From Leucobacter sp. (GTDB lineage Bacteria > Actinomycetota > Actinomycetes > Actinomycetales > Microbacteriaceae), in NCBI GenBank assembly GCA_012510755.1, contig JAAZHL010000236.1, forward strand, positions 1 through 5,792: DNA of 5,792 nucleotides, written 5' to 3'. This document shows, one piece after another, positions 4,970 through 5,792 of this stretch. A program made the position numbers and the translations under genes. The notes below the pieces were generated by a model. It was not told the DNA's origin. It made no database searches and saw only the letters and a list, made by a program, of their open reading frames with translations. Positions within the stretch are counted from its first letter, which is position 1; every line of letters starts with the position of its first letter.

Positions 4970-5458
4970 CTAGTAGGGGTTCTCTGTTGAGCCCTGGGTG
5001 GCCTTGTCGCCGGGGTCAGCGATCAGTTCCAGAAGAGTGTCGCTTGTCGCTTCGCGATTGTCGATCCACCAGCCCGCATAGTCAATCTGTCGTGTCGGCT
5101 GGAGTACCTGTTCATCAAAGGCCTCTTCGTCCATGTCGCCTGATTGCACGCGATCCTCGTAGACGGCGCGTAACAGACCGCTGCGAACAGTGAGCGCCCA
5201 CGCGCACTGCTTGTCTGAACCGGTCAACGTGGGGAGTTTGAAGCGGGCCTGCTCGGCAAGGGCAGCTTCTTTCACGGCTGCGCGTTCCTTCGTTACCTCT
5301 GCCGAGAGTTTTCGTTTGCTTGACTGTTTGAAGCAGCTGCTGCACTTTGTTGACGCGAGCCATTCCGCGAAGCGGGCGCGGTCGCCCGCTGGCTTGTGCG
5401 CCAGGTCGCGTGTCTCGGTGTGTCCACATGCAAAGGTGATGTCGCGTGTCGCAGTCAT
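4970..5458 (-). CDS. Zinc-ribbon-like hypothetical protein (162 aa)
   Basis: The N-terminal ITFACGHTETRDL and TKCSSCF supply Cys11, His13, Cys39 and Cys42, a likely zinc-ribbon (CxH...CxxC) of a kind often seen in small proteins of plasmids, prophages and ICEs. A charged helical stretch (about 44-73) follows. Then comes LPTLTGSDKQCAWALTVR (75-92), a motif that in my memory recurs next to such ribbons (L-x-G-S-x-K-Q-x-x-W-A). The C-terminal half is acidic and holds YAGWWIDNREATSDTLLELI. The start ATG has AAGGA at eight-base spacing (complement of 5467-5471). It lies 69 bp downstream of the FHA gene on the same strand, with a 12-bp inverted repeat between them, and faces umuC across a 175-bp gap. 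A nucleic-acid or protein-binding role is plausible, but no function is known to me. Confidence 0.87.
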   Translation of the reverse strand: MTATRDITFACGHTETRDLAHKPAGDRARFAEWLASTKCSSCFKQSSKRKLSAEVTKERAAVKEAALAEQARFKLPTLTGSDKQCAWALTVRSGLLRAVYEDRVQSGDMDEEAFDEQVLQPTRQIDYAGWWIDNREATSDTLLELIADPGDKATQGSTENPY

Positions 5459-5480
5459 TGGGTCAGTCCTTCTTCGTGTC

Positions 5481-5532
5481 GGTGACGCGACATTCCTTGC
5501 CGCGTCAGTGGGCGTCGTAGTGTCGCGTCACC
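5481..5532. repeat. Perfect 12-bp inverted repeat between the FHA and zinc-ribbon genes
   Basis: GGTGACGCGACA (5481-5492) is exactly complementary to TGTCGCGTCACC (5521-5532) across a 28-base spacer. The right arm contains the TGA stop of the FHA gene (5530-5528); the left arm lies nine bases beyond the AAGGA of the next gene. It contains the two perfect TGACGCGACA copies of the dispersed motif. It could be an intercistronic hairpin that attenuates or processes the transcript, or a paired binding site for a dimeric protein. Confidence 0.55.
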
Positions 5533-5792
5533 TCTTGTGATGCATGTCGCCTTGGTGGTGTCGCTGAAGTCGTACCCGCATGTCGCCAAGCACAATGAAC
5601 GATGTCGCGGTGGCTGGTTGCCCTGGCGTCAGCGTCACCCGTGAGGTCAGAGTCTCGTCAAACAGTTGCACGCCATTGGTTGACCCAAGGTCTTCGATTG
5701 TCCAGGTGTCGCTTCGAGGGTCGCGTCGTAGACGTGCATGGGCTTTCGAGAGCGTCATGCCGGGGTCGCTCAACGTCATCGGTGTTGCGTCA
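5528..5792 (-). CDS. FHA-domain protein, C-terminal part (5' cut by window)
   Basis: The frame is open to the right edge and ends at TGA 5530-5528, so 87 residues are visible; ATG 5779-5777 is probably internal because the FHA fold would begin before it. The visible part shows the forkhead-associated core: LSDPGMTLSKAHARL (the S-x-x-H segment), WTIEDLGSTNGVQLF (the conserved D-x-G-S-T-N-G turn), then LTPGQPATATSFIVLGDMRVRL, the closing strands with the usual G...LG pattern. FHA domains bind phosphothreonine peptides and commonly act with Ser/Thr kinases in actinobacteria. The expected upstream Gly-Arg strand and any N-terminal domain lie outside. The tail QRHHQGDMHHKR is His-rich and short, so the FHA domain is C-terminal. 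The partner kinase is not visible, and the role in this locus is unknown. Confidence 0.85.
   Translation of the reverse strand, partial: DATPMTLSDPGMTLSKAHARLRRDPRSDTWTIEDLGSTNGVQLFDETLTSRVTLTPGQPATATSFIVLGDMRVRLQRHHQGDMHHKR

Larger units (their letters stand above)
4405..5792. repeat. Dense dispersed GCGACA/TGTCGC hexamers (extended TGACGCGACA)
   Basis: GCGACA begins at 4405, 4498, 4531, 4626, 4639, 4662, 4733 and 5487. Its complement TGTCGC begins at 4598, 4808, 4927, 4940, 5005, 5038, 5045, 5134, 5440, 5447, 5521, 5545, 5559, 5581, 5603 and 5707. That is 24 copies in 1.39 kb. By eye I find only three in the first 4.4 kb (2578, 4053, 4248). The related TGACGC/GCGTCA has another 16 copies here. 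The two merge as TGACGCGACA, perfect at 5483-5492 and, reversed, at 5521-5530, with near matches at 4511, 4527, 4571, 4622 and 4635. Copies fall in all three codon frames and in intergenic DNA. Confidence 0.8.

Noticed and set aside
4697..5193. Plus-strand open frames across the umuC end and the convergent gap
   Set aside because: Their translations are Arg/Cys/Ser-rich, lack ribosome binding sites and domains, and overlap either umuC or the well-supported minus-strand zinc-ribbon gene; the hairpins there argue for intergenic DNA.
1..5792. Search for CRISPR arrays, tRNA and rRNA genes
   Set aside because: No regularly spaced repeats with unique spacers, no cloverleaf with a TTC-type T-loop and no rRNA-like segment were seen on either strand; the hexamer field has irregular spacing.

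Overview
The window is GC-rich accessory DNA, most likely from a high-GC Gram-positive (actinobacterial) mobile or integrated element. The evidence is an NrdH-type redoxin with CVQC and WAGFRPD signatures, a LexA box of the Gram-positive/actinobacterial TCGAAC-N4-GTTCGA type, strong G/C third-position bias, GTG starts and at least one leaderless-looking promoter. The species cannot be named. A tyrosine recombinase, several tiny helix-turn-helix genes, a small DPPY methyltransferase-like gene and a UmuDC pair are typical passengers of integrative elements, plasmids or prophages.

Layout, left to right. (1) 2-574 (+): C-terminal part of a tyrosine recombinase/integrase with all the classical catalytic residues visible. 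(2) 582-794: a gene-free, hairpin-rich segment of 213 bp bounded by imperfect 23-bp inverted repeats. (3) 846-2092 (+): a tight three-gene unit with gaps of 19 and 7 bp, coding for NrdH redoxin, a 142-residue protein with an ABC-ATPase-like signature but no Walker A, and a compact DPPY/FPGSG methyltransferase-like protein. (4) 2194-2349 (+): a 51-residue HTH protein that appears to be transcribed leaderless. (5) 2963-2376 (-): three overlapping tiny genes facing it. These are a second small HTH protein with no acceptable start codon, a 50-residue Pro/Ala-rich protein and a 61-residue acidic protein. (6) 3056-4794 (+): an SOS box directly followed by umuD and umuC, which overlap and form a DNA polymerase V-like translesion module. 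(7) 4795-4969: convergent intergenic region with a very strong GC hairpin. (8) 5792-4970 (-): the C-terminal part of an FHA-domain protein, then a 162-residue zinc-ribbon-like protein.

The parts most readily linked to function are umuDC (damage-induced mutagenic bypass, predicted to be under LexA control) and the nrdH unit (reducing power for ribonucleotide reductase, next to a possible DNA-modifying enzyme). The minus-strand trio and the 51-residue gene look like a small regulatory locus of the element.

The most unusual signal fits no gene. From about 4400 to the right edge the hexamer GCGACA (TGTCGC), often inside a longer TGACGCGACA, is very dense: 24 copies in about 1.4 kb against 3 in the first 4.4 kb. 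It occurs in all reading frames and between genes. Its orientation flips together with the coding strand at the umuC end.
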